Shown piece by piece: positions 10,060-18,971 of a stretch of DNA of 64,000 nt; the first letter of the stretch is position 1; each line of letters opens with the position of its first letter. The position numbers and the translations under genes are program-made. Source of the stretch: Rosistilla ulvae (GTDB lineage: Bacteria; Planctomycetota; Planctomycetia; Pirellulales; Pirellulaceae); NCBI RefSeq assembly GCF_007741475.1, contig NZ_CP036261.1, forward strand, positions 3,659,798-3,723,797. Direction: 5' to 3'. Below the pieces are notes generated by a model that saw only the letters and a list, made by a program, of their open reading frames with translations, had not been told where the DNA came from and searched no databases.

Positions 10060-11097
10060 ATGACCGAAAATCGCCCAAATCAAGAACATGACGCCTTTGC
10101 GATCGCCAAAGATGCGCTCCGGTTGATCGGACAATTCAAGACACCGCCGACCCCCAACGTCTACCGTGTTTGGTATCGATATGTCGAAGGAATGGACCAA
10201 GAACTGGTCGAACAACTCGCCCCAGCAGTCACCGAAGCAAGATCGATCAGCGTTGGCCTACTCGAATCGATTCACTCTCAAACTTGCGATCCCGCCGATG
10301 AAACCAACGCCGACGTGGGCGAAGCGCTCGTCGCGGAACTGAATCGCTTCCAAAGCTTGCTCTCCCAACAACAGGCCGCCGGAACAGAGTTCGAAGGGAC
10401 GATCAATACAGCCAGCAAACTGTTAAACACAGCTCCCTCCGACAAGAACTCCGCCGATTGTATCGCCGTGATCAACGCGGGAGCGACGTTGATGAAACAA
10501 CAATTGAACGACGCGTCGGAAAAACTCGTTGCGGCAAAGAACCAAATCGCAAAACTGCAAACGGAGTTGGCACAATCCAAACGCGGGATGATGACCGACC
10601 ATCTGACCGGTATCGGAAATCGGCGGTACTTCGATGCACAGGTCCGACAGACGATCCAAAGCCTTGAATACTGCAGCGGATGCGTCTACCTGATTTTGAT
10701 GGACGTCGACCACTTTAAAACGATCAACGATTCTTATGGCCACGATGCCGGGGATCAAGTGATTCGTTTCATCGCCACAGAGATATCGCGCCGGCACCCC
10801 AACGTTTCGTTATCGCGACTAGGGGGAGATGAATTTGCCGTCATTCTGCAATCGAATTCCGCATGGGAAGCGGTCCAATTTGCCGACAAGCTACGCGGAC
10901 ATTTCGCTACTCAAAAGCTAAACATCATGCCCTCGCGTACCCCGATGGGATCGCTCCGAATCTCGATGGGCCTTGCCAAATTAACCGCCAAGGACGACTC
11001 CCAAACTTGGTACACGCGGGCCGATGCGATGCTGTATCGCGCCAAAGGGAGCGGACGCGATCAAGTTGCCATCGAAGAAGAGTGTATGCCGGTCTAG
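10060..11097 (+). CDS. Diguanylate cyclase (GGDEF domain)
   Basis: 345-residue protein that should condense two GTP into cyclic-di-GMP. The C-terminal half is a GGDEF domain: DHLTGIGNRRYFD opens it, MDVDHFKTINDSYGH supplies metal- and nucleotide-binding residues, and RLGGDEFAVIL is the active-site loop. The first about 170 residues are helical and partly coiled-coil, without a recognised sensor domain or membrane segment, so the protein is probably cytoplasmic. The RxxD inhibitory site expected five residues before GGDEF is absent, suggesting no product inhibition. A TTG 15 bases upstream could also start translation, but the ATG giving MTENRPNQEHDAF is preferred. Its stop codon overlaps by 4 bases (CTAG) the stop of the convergent ATPase gene. 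Confidence 0.88.
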   Translation: MTENRPNQEHDAFAIAKDALRLIGQFKTPPTPNVYRVWYRYVEGMDQELVEQLAPAVTEARSISVGLLESIHSQTCDPADETNADVGEALVAELNRFQSLLSQQQAAGTEFEGTINTASKLLNTAPSDKNSADCIAVINAGATLMKQQLNDASEKLVAAKNQIAKLQTELAQSKRGMMTDHLTGIGNRRYFDAQVRQTIQSLEYCSGCVYLILMDVDHFKTINDSYGHDAGDQVIRFIATEISRRHPNVSLSRLGGDEFAVILQSNSAWEAVQFADKLRGHFATQKLNIMPSRTPMGSLRISMGLAKLTAKDDSQTWYTRADAMLYRAKGSGRDQVAIEEECMPV

Positions 11098-11843
11098 TCG
11101 TCGCTATCCAAGAGATGTCGCAGCATCCGTTGCGGCGCGTCTAAAAACGACTTCGTCACCCGATAGTGTTCGGTCTCTTCATACGCGATCGGTTCGATTC
11201 CCCGCTCTCCAAACGCGTAGATCTTCGCCTGCGGATAGCTCATGATAATCGGCGAGTGAGTGGCGATCACAAACTGGGAATCGAGCCCCACCAATTGGTG
11301 CAGCAGCACCAAAAACTCTAGCTGTCGCTGAGGCGAAAGCGCCGCCTCGGGCTCATCCAAGAAATACAAACCCTGCCCAAATCGGCTCTCGATCAAACTC
11401 ATGAACGCTTCTCCATGTGATTGTTCATGCAGCGACCGCGCTCCGTAATTGCCGCCGACACCCAGGTTTTCGATCTCCGTCGCCACGTTAAACAGACTCT
11501 CGGCTCGCAAGAACCAGGCGTCGGGGATCAGCGCGTGATACCGTCGCAAACGAAGAGCTTTATGCAATTCCGAATGACTCTCGCGCGTCGCGAACAACAT
11601 ATTGCGGCTGCCACCTTCGGCGTTCAACCCGTTGGCGATCGCCATCGCTTCGAGCATCGTCGATTTGCCCGAACCGTTTTCACCGACCAGGAAGGTCACT
11701 TGCGGATGCAGGTCCAGCGACGAAAACCCGCGCATCGCAGGCAGCTTAAACGCATAATGCTCTGGATCGTAGATCCGCGACCGGTCGAGAATGACCGATT
11801 CGATAAAGGGTCCGGGCGTCACGCCGCGTTTGATCTTGTTCAT
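11094..11843 (-). CDS. AAA family ATPase (COG3910-like predicted ATPase)
   Basis: 249-residue protein with an ABC/SMC-like ATPase fold. Walker A is GENGSGKST (residues about 48-56), the signature region follows in the middle, and Walker B is YFLDEPEAALSP with its catalytic glutamate; the His switch is in ATHSPIIM. The whole protein is one ATPase domain, without DNA-binding or nuclease partner. Small stand-alone ATPases like this are common in bacteria and of uncertain role; some lie in defence loci, but no nuclease or toxin is adjacent here. The frame extends to a TTG at 11930, but the ATG at 11843 fits the family start (MNKIKRGVTPGPF). It is convergent with the GGDEF gene and overlaps it by 4 bases. 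Confidence 0.82.
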   Translation of the reverse strand: MNKIKRGVTPGPFIESVILDRSRIYDPEHYAFKLPAMRGFSSLDLHPQVTFLVGENGSGKSTMLEAMAIANGLNAEGGSRNMLFATRESHSELHKALRLRRYHALIPDAWFLRAESLFNVATEIENLGVGGNYGARSLHEQSHGEAFMSLIESRFGQGLYFLDEPEAALSPQRQLEFLVLLHQLVGLDSQFVIATHSPIIMSYPQAKIYAFGERGIEPIAYEETEHYRVTKSFLDAPQRMLRHLLDSDD

Positions 11844-12008
11844 GCGGCCATTGTCGCCGAAGCCGTCGCGGCTGGCCAGCACCGTTGCGGTATCCGAATG
11901 CTCGTACCAACCGGCCAAGCCGCAAAACAAACTTCGAACTGCGGGTTCGAGACAGACCGAACCACAACGCTCCTTCCTGCGGCAGCCCCTTCCACCGTCC
12001 GACTCGTT

Positions 12009-13415
12009 TTAACTCAAAATCTCGCGCACCACGTTCCCATGCACATCGGTCAAGCGGTAGTCGCGGCCGGCGTGACGAAACGTCAACTGTTCGTGGTCGA
12101 GCCCCAACAAGTGCAGGATCGTGGCGTGGAAATCGTGGACGTGGACCCGGTCGCTGTCGACAGCGATCCCCAAATCATCGCTCGCCCCGTGAACGATGCC
12201 CCCCTTAACGCCACCGCCGGCGAGCCACGAAGAGAAGACTTGGTGATGGTGCTCGCGGCCGGCGTGGTCGGCCGTTTCGTGGTACGGCGTACGTCCAAAC
12301 TCGGTCGTCCAAACCACCAACGTGTCGTCCAACATCCCCCGCTGCTTCAGATCCGTGATCAACGCGGCGATCGGTCCGTCGACATTTTTCGCCAGCGGCA
12401 GATGCGTTTGCATATCGCCATGCGCGTCCCAATTGTTGGACGACCCGACATCGATCAATTCGATAAATCGCACGCCCCGTTCAGCCAAACGACGCGCGAC
12501 CAAACATTGCCAACCGAACCCGCTTTTTTCCCCCGGCTGTAATCCATAAGCTTGCAGCGTCGCTGCCGATTCGCTCGACAGATCCAACGCTTCGGGAGCT
12601 TCTTGCTGCATCCCGAATGCGGTTTCAAACGAACGGATGCGAGCATCAAGCACCGCCTCGTCGGGACGCGCTTCCGCATGTCGGCGGTTCGCCTGTGCCA
12701 GCAACGCCAACTCCATCTGCTGCAGGCTTTCCGATCCGACTCGCGGTTGAATGTTCGGAACGGGCGTATCCCCAGGAATGAACTGCGTTCCCTGGTGGCT
12801 TCCCGGCAAAAAATCGCTCCCCCAGGTCTGAGCCCCGGCATACGGCGCTTGCGGGGCGACGACAACAAATGACGGCAGGTTGCGGTTGACCGTCCCCAAA
12901 CCGTAACTGATCCACGCGCCCAAGCTGGGTCGCGCGAAGGTCCACGAACCGCAGTGCATTCCCAACGTGCTTTCGTAGTGGTTGGTGTGATCGGTCGACA
13001 TCGACCGAATCACGCACAATTCATCCACGATCTCGCGAGTCATTGGAAACAGATCGCTGACCTCCGTCCCGCTCTCACCACCGGGACGAAACTGCCAGTC
13101 CGGCCGTTTCAAGAATCGCGGAAATTCGCCGATCTTGCCCTGCCAATTGTCGACGGTGATCTTCTTTCCATGCCCCGCATACAATTCCGGTTTCGGGTCG
13201 AAGGAATCGACATGCGAAACGCCTCCCGTCATGTACAACAGGATCACGCGTTTCGCTTTGGCTGGGAAGTGAGGCACCTTGGCCGCCAACGGATCATTGG
13301 CGGCGGCGTGAGTGGCCGCGGCCCCTTCTTCGGCGAGCATCGCCGCCAGAGCGATCGAGCCCAGCCCGCCGGCACTTCTGCGCAACAGTTCACGCCGTCC
13401 AAACATTGGCTTCAT
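12009..13415 (-). CDS. DUF1501 family Tat-exported protein
   Basis: 468-residue DUF1501 protein, a planctomycete family related to the sulfatase/alkaline phosphatase fold. The start is the ATG at 13415, with GGAG eight bases upstream; the longer frame would overlap the preceding gene. A Tat-type signal (GRRELLRRSAGG, then a hydrophobic stretch) begins the protein. Family landmarks include MTGGVSHVDSFDPKP, the SYGLGTVN segment, WTTEFGRTP and the C-terminal GRDYRLTDVHGNVV. It lies 22 bases after the cytochrome-DUF1549/1553 gene, the usual gene pairing, and presumably works with it in the periplasm. The biochemical activity of the pair has not been settled; polysaccharide breakdown is commonly proposed. 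Confidence 0.93.
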   Translation of the reverse strand: MKPMFGRRELLRRSAGGLGSIALAAMLAEEGAAATHAAANDPLAAKVPHFPAKAKRVILLYMTGGVSHVDSFDPKPELYAGHGKKITVDNWQGKIGEFPRFLKRPDWQFRPGGESGTEVSDLFPMTREIVDELCVIRSMSTDHTNHYESTLGMHCGSWTFARPSLGAWISYGLGTVNRNLPSFVVVAPQAPYAGAQTWGSDFLPGSHQGTQFIPGDTPVPNIQPRVGSESLQQMELALLAQANRRHAEARPDEAVLDARIRSFETAFGMQQEAPEALDLSSESAATLQAYGLQPGEKSGFGWQCLVARRLAERGVRFIELIDVGSSNNWDAHGDMQTHLPLAKNVDGPIAALITDLKQRGMLDDTLVVWTTEFGRTPYHETADHAGREHHHQVFSSWLAGGGVKGGIVHGASDDLGIAVDSDRVHVHDFHATILHLLGLDHEQLTFRHAGRDYRLTDVHGNVVREILS

Positions 13416-13437
13416 GGGGGATTCTCCAATCGATCCG

Positions 13438-16400
13438 TTAGTCCACATAAAGAAATTCATTCCGCGAAATCAGAGTCCGCAAATAGGCCTGCCACGCGGT
13501 GTGATCGGCCGCGTCCGATGGCATCGATGAAGTGGAGACCGCCACGCGATAGGCGTTCAAAAAGCGAACCGCTTCGTCCTGTTCGGACGCTGTCGCGGGG
13601 CGGCAGAGTGCAATCCAATGCGCGCGGTCGATCCGCGCCGCATCATTGTCGAACTCGCCGAGAACACGATCTGCAAACGCCGCGGATTGCTCGTGAACAA
13701 ATTTGCTGTTCATCAAATACAACGCCTGAGTCGGGACCGTCGTCATCCCGCGTCGCGCCGTACTAACGTTGGTGTCGGCGCCATCGAACAGCCCAAGAAA
13801 CGGATGGCGTTTCAGCCGCTGTTGCATCAGATAGACGCTTCGCCGATTCGATTCGTAGACAGCGTAGAACGGATTGTGTTGCGAGAAGCCCCAGCTTTCG
13901 ACCGCGGGAAACGGATGCGCCATCCCTCGGCTTGGATCCAAACTTCCGCTGGCCTGCAACATCGCATCGCGAATCTCCTCGGCGGTCAATTGTCGGCGGT
14001 TGAATCGCCATAACAGCCGCGATTCTGGATCGACCTTCGCGGCATCGGAATCAAACCCGCTGGATCGACGATAGGCAGCACTCGTCATGATCAATCGGTG
14101 CATCGCTTTGATCGAATACCCCGACTCGCGAAAGCGACTCGCCAACCAATCGAGCAGTTCCGGATGCGATGGCAGTTCGCCACGCGTTCCAAAATCGTTT
14201 TCGGTTCCGACCAGACCACGTCCGAAATGCTGTTGCCAGATACGATTGACCATCACCCGCGCGAACAACGGATTTTCGTCGCTGACGATCCACCGCGCCA
14301 GCTGCAGACGCCCGCTCCCCGCATCCGAAGGAACCGCTTCGCCCCCTAGGATCTCCAAATTCCGACGCGGCACCTTGTCACCCAACCGTGTCGGTTCGCC
14401 GCGCAATTGAACGCGGCAGTTAACCGCCGTCGGTGCCTCAAACGCTCCATAGATTTGCTCTTCCGCAGCGACCGGACCGACGGCCAGTCGATCGCGTTGT
14501 TCGTTCAACGCATCGGCGATCGCTTTCAGTTCCCGTCGCTGTTGGAACATGCGTGGCAGATCGATTGCCGCATCCGCTGGCAAGGCTTTCTCTTCCGCCA
14601 GCGGACTGTTGGACACAAGTGGCGTCGACGAGACGATCAGATTATCGATCTCATGTGCGGGAGTTTCACCGCTGCCGGGGCCGTAGCGATCGACAAACGT
14701 GTAGTCGACGATTCCATCCCAATTGCTGGTAAATGATTGAACGGAAAACGTTGTCGTCTCCGATCCCGACGTCAGTGTCCCTTCGAAACGTTGGCTGCGC
14801 AGATCCATGACAACGTGCACGTTGTACCATTGCCCCATCTTCAGATCCGCGACCGGTTGGTACTGAGCGCCGTCCTTGACAAAAAACGTCGTCGCGTTGG
14901 CTGCTAATTCCATCGCAGCGGACGTGCCCGGGCCGTGACCGACGTAGAAGCGATACGCTCCTTGTCCTTGGTTGGCAATTGAGGTGTTGCGGAAATCGAC
15001 GCTGTATTCGATCCGGGGCGAGGATTCGGCATTCAAAGCGTCGGCCAACGTCATACCAAAGGCATTGTTTTGCGTGTCGCTGGGAAACGCGATCCCGCGA
15101 TCGCCGTAACGGAAAACGTTGGCGAAGGGACTTTGCGATGCGGCGGTGATCGTCGCGGTTCCCAGTGCCAGATAGGGCTGCGACGGTGGCTTGCCCAGTT
15201 CAAACTCTTCAAAACCGAAAAACTGCGACGTGCCGGAAGCTTGCTGAATCTGAGCGTTGAGTTGCGTCAGTTGTTCGGCGACCGGTTGCTGTTGCGATTC
15301 GATCGATGCCATTTGAAGATCGATCTCTCGTTGTCGCTGAGCCAACACCGCCGGGGGCACATCGGGCACAAGATCGTACGGGCGACGCTTTTCTTCGGAT
15401 CCAGGAAACGAATACTTTGTGCTGGCGAAGATGCCATACCACGCGTAGTAGTCTTCGATGTTGACGGGATCAAATTTGTGATCGTGGCAACGGGCACAAC
15501 CGAGCGTCAGTCCCAACGTCGCTTGCCCCAGGACATCGATTGTGTCTTGAATCGTCAAATGATGATAGTTTTCAACATCGAAGCCGAAGCGGCGTGAAAT
15601 CGCGATAAACCCAGTAGCGGTTAACAGCTCGCTGTACCGACGCAGTTGATCGGCGTCAAGCGAATCGGCGTCGGAGCCGACGAGCATCGCGTTGGCCATC
15701 ACATCGCCAGCGATCTGCTGCATCACAAATTGATCATAGGGAAGGTCTGCGTTGAGCGCGTCGATCACCCAATTGCGATACTTGTAGCTGAGTGGCGTTG
15801 GGTAGTCGGCCGTCTCGCCAGCGGTGTCGGCGTAACGCACAACGTCCAACCAATGGCGGCCCCAGCGTTCGCCATAAGCGGACGACGCCAACAACTGTTC
15901 AATTCGATCCGCTTCGACCGTCTCCGATCGATCGTCCAAAAACGATTGCACTTGTTCGGGCGTCGGTGGCAATCCGGTCAGATCCAATGTGGCGCGACGG
16001 ATCCAATCGCGTCGCGATGCCGGCGGACTTGGTTGTATGTCCATCTCCTTCAACTTCCGCATCACAAACCGATCGATTTCGGATAACCCCGGCGGATCGA
16101 CGACCGTGGGAGGCTGTGGATCGCGGATCGGTTGAAACGACCAAAACGCCCGCTCCTGATCGGTGATCTCTCCTCCACGCAGCGACGGCCCGGTCCCTCC
16201 CAACACGACACCTTCGGGCCAAGGGGCGCCCGCGCGAATCCACGCCTCGACAGCCGCGATCTCTGCTTCGGACAACGGTTTATCGGGCGGCATTTCCAGT
16301 CCGTCTTGATGCCGCAAAGCGAGTAGCATCAGGCTTTCGCGAGGCATCTCCAGCGAGATTGCCGGTCCACTGTCACCACCTTGCAGCAGCGTGTCACGCG

Positions 16401-16710
16401 TGTCGAACCGCAACCCCGATTCCGTCTTCCGAGGACCATGGCATTCGATGCAGTGCGCAACGAACAACGGGCGAATCGTATTCTCAAAGAGGTCGTTGGC
16501 GACCGGACGGATATCATCCGCTCGAACCGGTTCGAAATTGCACATCAGCGAAATCGCAATGCCGCCGACACACAGTAGGATCTTCGCCACAAGGCTCAGC
16601 GGCAGGATCCTCCCGAGATGCCGGCAGAACCAGCGGCCGCCGACGGTCTGGAACTCCAACGCCCCAGCCGACGCAAGCGGGATGCGGTTGCCGATCGTTT
16701 GCGATATCAC
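13438..16710 (-). CDS. Planctomycete cytochrome C (PSCyt1) - DUF1549 - LamG-like - DUF1553 protein
   Basis: 1090-residue exported protein. I place the start at GTG 16710, whose GTGA overlaps the stop of the preceding remnant gene; the frame is open further upstream but that part reads as a shadow of the remnant. A hydrophobic export segment (LVAKILLCVGGIAISLM) ends at VRADD. A heme site CIECH lies in the PSCyt1 domain, with a TRDTLLQGG block. DUF1549 follows (WGRHWLDVVRYADTAGE; a second CARCH heme-like motif lies in RCHDHKFDPV). Between DUF1549 and DUF1553 is an inserted concanavalin/LamG-like beta domain (FFGFEEFELGKPP to HEIDNLIVSS). DUF1553 closes the protein (LARWIVSDENPLFARV, NRIWQQHFGRG). 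Likely an electron-transfer or catalytic partner of the adjacent DUF1501 protein. Confidence 0.92.
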   Translation of the reverse strand: MISQTIGNRIPLASAGALEFQTVGGRWFCRHLGRILPLSLVAKILLCVGGIAISLMCNFEPVRADDIRPVANDLFENTIRPLFVAHCIECHGPRKTESGLRFDTRDTLLQGGDSGPAISLEMPRESLMLLALRHQDGLEMPPDKPLSEAEIAAVEAWIRAGAPWPEGVVLGGTGPSLRGGEITDQERAFWSFQPIRDPQPPTVVDPPGLSEIDRFVMRKLKEMDIQPSPPASRRDWIRRATLDLTGLPPTPEQVQSFLDDRSETVEADRIEQLLASSAYGERWGRHWLDVVRYADTAGETADYPTPLSYKYRNWVIDALNADLPYDQFVMQQIAGDVMANAMLVGSDADSLDADQLRRYSELLTATGFIAISRRFGFDVENYHHLTIQDTIDVLGQATLGLTLGCARCHDHKFDPVNIEDYYAWYGIFASTKYSFPGSEEKRRPYDLVPDVPPAVLAQRQREIDLQMASIESQQQPVAEQLTQLNAQIQQASGTSQFFGFEEFELGKPPSQPYLALGTATITAASQSPFANVFRYGDRGIAFPSDTQNNAFGMTLADALNAESSPRIEYSVDFRNTSIANQGQGAYRFYVGHGPGTSAAMELAANATTFFVKDGAQYQPVADLKMGQWYNVHVVMDLRSQRFEGTLTSGSETTTFSVQSFTSNWDGIVDYTFVDRYGPGSGETPAHEIDNLIVSSTPLVSNSPLAEEKALPADAAIDLPRMFQQRRELKAIADALNEQRDRLAVGPVAAEEQIYGAFEAPTAVNCRVQLRGEPTRLGDKVPRRNLEILGGEAVPSDAGSGRLQLARWIVSDENPLFARVMVNRIWQQHFGRGLVGTENDFGTRGELPSHPELLDWLASRFRESGYSIKAMHRLIMTSAAYRRSSGFDSDAAKVDPESRLLWRFNRRQLTAEEIRDAMLQASGSLDPSRGMAHPFPAVESWGFSQHNPFYAVYESNRRSVYLMQQRLKRHPFLGLFDGADTNVSTARRGMTTVPTQALYLMNSKFVHEQSAAFADRVLGEFDNDAARIDRAHWIALCRPATASEQDEAVRFLNAYRVAVSTSSMPSDAADHTAWQAYLRTLISRNEFLYVD

Positions 16711-16931
16711 GCGATGATCTCCCGGACAACTTCCCCGTGCAGATCGGTCAAGCGAAAGACGCGACCAGCGAATCGAGCGGTCAACCGTTGAATGTCGAAT
16801 CCCAATCGATGCAACATCATGCCCTGCAGGCAATTTGCGACGATTCCAAAACCACCGCGAAACGCATGCGTTGCCGCGCGTCGAAACCGAGCGATCGGGC
16901 AAACCATGCGAACATGAGATGGACTATTCAT
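16707..16931 (-). pseudogene. Collapsed DUF1501 gene remnant (N- and C-terminal ends joined, core deleted)
   Basis: An open frame of only 74 codons. Its last 35 residues (HRLGFDIQRLTARFAGRVF, then RLTDLHGEVVREIIA) align by eye with the C-terminus of the full DUF1501 proteins in this window (for example RLTDVHGNVVREILS). Its first 39 residues keep the spacing of a degraded Tat-like DUF1501 N-terminus (RFRRAATHAFRGGFGIVA). The roughly 400 residues between, including all catalytic landmarks, are missing with no frameshift. The ATG overlaps the end of the GntR gene by 8 bases, and its TGA overlaps the GTG of the next gene. Best read as an in-frame internal deletion. The frame may persist because it translationally couples the flanking genes. 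Confidence 0.68.
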
Positions 16932-17637
16932 CGGAGCCTCCGTTTCCATGATCGTTCAGCAATCGCGACCGTAGACCGTTTGCATGACTACGGGCGAGCT
17001 GTTCGCAGAGATCACGATCGCCCGATTGGATCGCTTCCAAAAGCTGTTGATGCGAACGAGCGGTTTCGTCTTGGGTGTCGGCGACCACGAGGTTATGCAA
17101 GCGATGCATTCCGGCTAACCACAGCTGCAACTGGGGACGAAGCAGTTGCCACGCCGCCAGCAAACGCGAGTTCGCCGCTGCGTGAAGGATCTGATCGTGA
17201 AACGCGATATCGAGCATCGTGACCTGCAACAGATCGGGCTCGCGTTGAATTTGATCGATCAGCGATTCCAGTTTCGCGATCTGTTGAGGCGTGATCCGCG
17301 TGGTCGCCAATTGAACCGCCGCGACATCCAGGACCTCGCGGAATTCAACGATCTCGCGAACATCCTGCTCGGTCAGCGTGCGGACGCGGGCCGTTCCGCG
17401 ACTGTCGAACTCCAGCAGCCCTTCCTGCGCCAGTTGGAACTTCGCCTGCCGAACCGAAGCGCGACTGACCCCCAACTGACCGGCCAACTGGGCTTCGGCA
17501 AGCGTCTCCCCCTCGGCGATCGCCCCCGAAAGGATCGCGCCTCGCAATTGAGTTTCCACATCATCGCTGACCGACTGCTTTTGAACCTTCCGCAGCGATG
17601 CCGCAGACATGGTCCGTTTGGGGTATGTAGTTTCCAT
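16924..17637 (-). CDS. GntR family transcriptional regulator, FCD (FadR-type) subfamily
   Basis: 237-residue regulator. The N-terminal winged helix-turn-helix (residues about 25-85; GETLAEAQLAGQLGVSRASV, then LAQEGLLEF) is typical of GntR. The C-terminal FCD helical bundle keeps the Asp/His metal-site pattern (DIAFHDQIL, SHQQLLEAI, SHANGL), so it probably binds a metal-chelated small carboxylate or sugar acid. I chose the ATG at 17637 (METTYPKRTM); an inner ATG at M10 is possible. It is the first gene of an apparent operon with the DUF1501 remnant, the cytochrome-DUF1549/1553 gene and DUF1501, so it likely controls that degradative module and itself. A perfect palindrome lies just upstream of the start. 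Confidence 0.88.
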   Translation of the reverse strand: METTYPKRTMSAASLRKVQKQSVSDDVETQLRGAILSGAIAEGETLAEAQLAGQLGVSRASVRQAKFQLAQEGLLEFDSRGTARVRTLTEQDVREIVEFREVLDVAAVQLATTRITPQQIAKLESLIDQIQREPDLLQVTMLDIAFHDQILHAAANSRLLAAWQLLRPQLQLWLAGMHRLHNLVVADTQDETARSHQQLLEAIQSGDRDLCEQLARSHANGLRSRLLNDHGNGGSDE

Positions 17638-17650
17638 CGCCGTACTGTAT

Positions 17651-17669
17651 ACGGTCGACGGTCGACCGT
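17651..17669. promoter_or_regulatory. Perfect 9-bp-arm palindrome upstream of the GntR gene (candidate operator)
   Basis: ACGGTCGAC, one spacer base, then GTCGACCGT. It sits 14 bases before the GntR ATG, and a GTATAC hexamer precedes it at 17647-17652. Position and symmetry suit an autoregulatory site. Whether this regulator binds it is inference. Confidence 0.45.
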
Positions 17670-18201
17670 CAAACAACTTGGAGGGAATATCGCTAACCGG
17701 GGGTGCTGACGTTGCGTAAGAGTGCGGCGTGCGTCCAGTGGATCGGAGCCAACCGTATTTGGGGAGGCCCGATCGATAGCGATGGCGCGCAGATCGGCTG
17801 TGCGTTATCGGACGCTCGGTGCCAAAGATTCGGGCGCCGCTGGCTCGTCATGTACTTTCTGCGCGGGAAGCGCTCATTACAGCGGCGGTGGATTGCGTTA
17901 GAATCTCAGATCGATCGCGGTTTCTATCGTCGACCGAACTTCGAAAATTAGCTCAGCCCGCACTGGATGCGGCCGCTGGACGGGACATCCCCGCAGCGGC
18001 ACTCCAACCGATGTGGCAGGTTTCGCGTTGTCGGTCGTTGACAGATACCGCGTCTCCGCGGACGGATCGCTTGTCAACGCCGGAGCTCGATCGCCACCGA
18101 GCTCTCTGGGAATCCAAGCGTGTGACAAAGCGTGACCGTTCGCGCAGCCTGTCAAGTTATCGCTATTCAATCAAGCAATCGGTGAAGAGAGATCCAAGCA
18201 C
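17670..18201. other. Divergent intergenic region between GntR operon and yebC
   Basis: About 530 bases. Frames of up to 178 codons exist on the plus strand, but they are arginine/serine-rich and resemble no family. It presumably holds promoters for both sides. No RNA gene or clear hairpin was found. Confidence 0.45.
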
Positions 18202-18924
18202 ATGGGAAGAAGCTTTGAAGTTCGCAAAGTGTCGATGGCCAAAACAGCGGGACAAAAGTCCAAGCTGTATTCCAAATATGGCAAGCAGTTGTACGTTCTT
18301 GCGAAAAACAGCGGACCCGATCCGGCGGCGAATCCCTCATTGCGCAGCCTGATCGACAAAGCGAAACGTGAGCAAGTGCCGGCGCATGTGATCGAGAAGG
18401 CGCTCGAAAAAGCGTCCGGTGGCGGCGGCGAAGACTTTTCACTAGCACGCTACGAAGGTTATGGTCCCGGTGGCTGCGCGGTCATCGTCGATTGCTTGAC
18501 CGATAACAACAACCGCACGATCACCGACGTTCGCAATTGCTTTACGAAGACGAGTTCCAAGCTGGGTGCTCCCGGTTCGGTCGCCCACTCTTTCGACCAC
18601 TTGGCCGTGCTGCGGTTTCCAGGGGATAGCGCCGACCAGGTGTTGGAGATCTTGCTGGGTGCAGACGTCGATGTCGTCGACGTCGAATGCGAAGATGGAC
18701 AGATCACGGTGTTTGCTCCCGCGACCGAGTTCAACAACGCCAAGCAGGCGATGCTCGAAGCGAAGCCGGAGTTGGAGTTCGATGTCGACGAGATCACTTT
18801 CGTCGCTCAAACCAACACCGACATCAGCCCCGACGACCTGCCGATGTTCGAAAAGTTCATGAACATGTTGAACGATTGCGACGATGTGCAAGACGTCTAC
18901 CACAACGCGATCTTGCCGAAATAG
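18202..18924 (+). CDS. yebC: YebC/PmpR/TACO1 family regulator
   Basis: 240-residue protein of the universal YebC family. Members act as DNA-binding regulators or, as shown more recently for some, assist ribosomes at proline-rich sequences. Family landmarks are visible: an N-terminal [17 protein letters not shown] helix, a [11 protein letters not shown] block, [33 protein letters not shown] and GSVAHSFDH. Length matches the family. The AAGR-rich DNA-binding N-terminus typical of YebC (GHSKWANI-type) is diverged to [17 protein letters not shown], as in the YeeN-like branch. Translation starts at ATG 18202. The gene stands alone, with the convergent DUF1501 gene ending 48 bases downstream. Confidence 0.92.
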   Translation: MGRSFEVRKVSMAKTAGQKSKLYSKYGKQLYVLAKNSGPDPAANPSLRSLIDKAKREQVPAHVIEKALEKASGGGGEDFSLARYEGYGPGGCAVIVDCLTDNNNRTITDVRNCFTKTSSKLGAPGSVAHSFDHLAVLRFPGDSADQVLEILLGADVDVVDVECEDGQITVFAPATEFNNAKQAMLEAKPELEFDVDEITFVAQTNTDISPDDLPMFEKFMNMLNDCDDVQDVYHNAILPK

Positions 18925-18926
18925 TC

Positions 18927-18950
18927 AATCGCGAGATTGTTACCGCGATT
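18927..18950. terminator. Short hairpin between convergent yebC and DUF1501 genes
   Basis: AATCGCG and CGCGATT arms (7 bp) with a 10-base loop fill the 47-base gap between the two stop codons. There is no U-run, so its role as a terminator is uncertain. Confidence 0.3.
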
Positions 18951-18971
18951 GCGTCGCAAACGCTTTCGCGG

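Noticed and set aside
11094-11843. The stand-alone ATPase as part of an anti-phage system
   Set aside because: No nuclease, toxin or reverse transcriptase is adjacent; the neighbours are a GGDEF gene and a DUF1501 gene.
17819-18352. 177-codon plus-strand frame overlapping the yebC start
   Set aside because: Arg/Ser-rich composition and overlap with the confident yebC frame.
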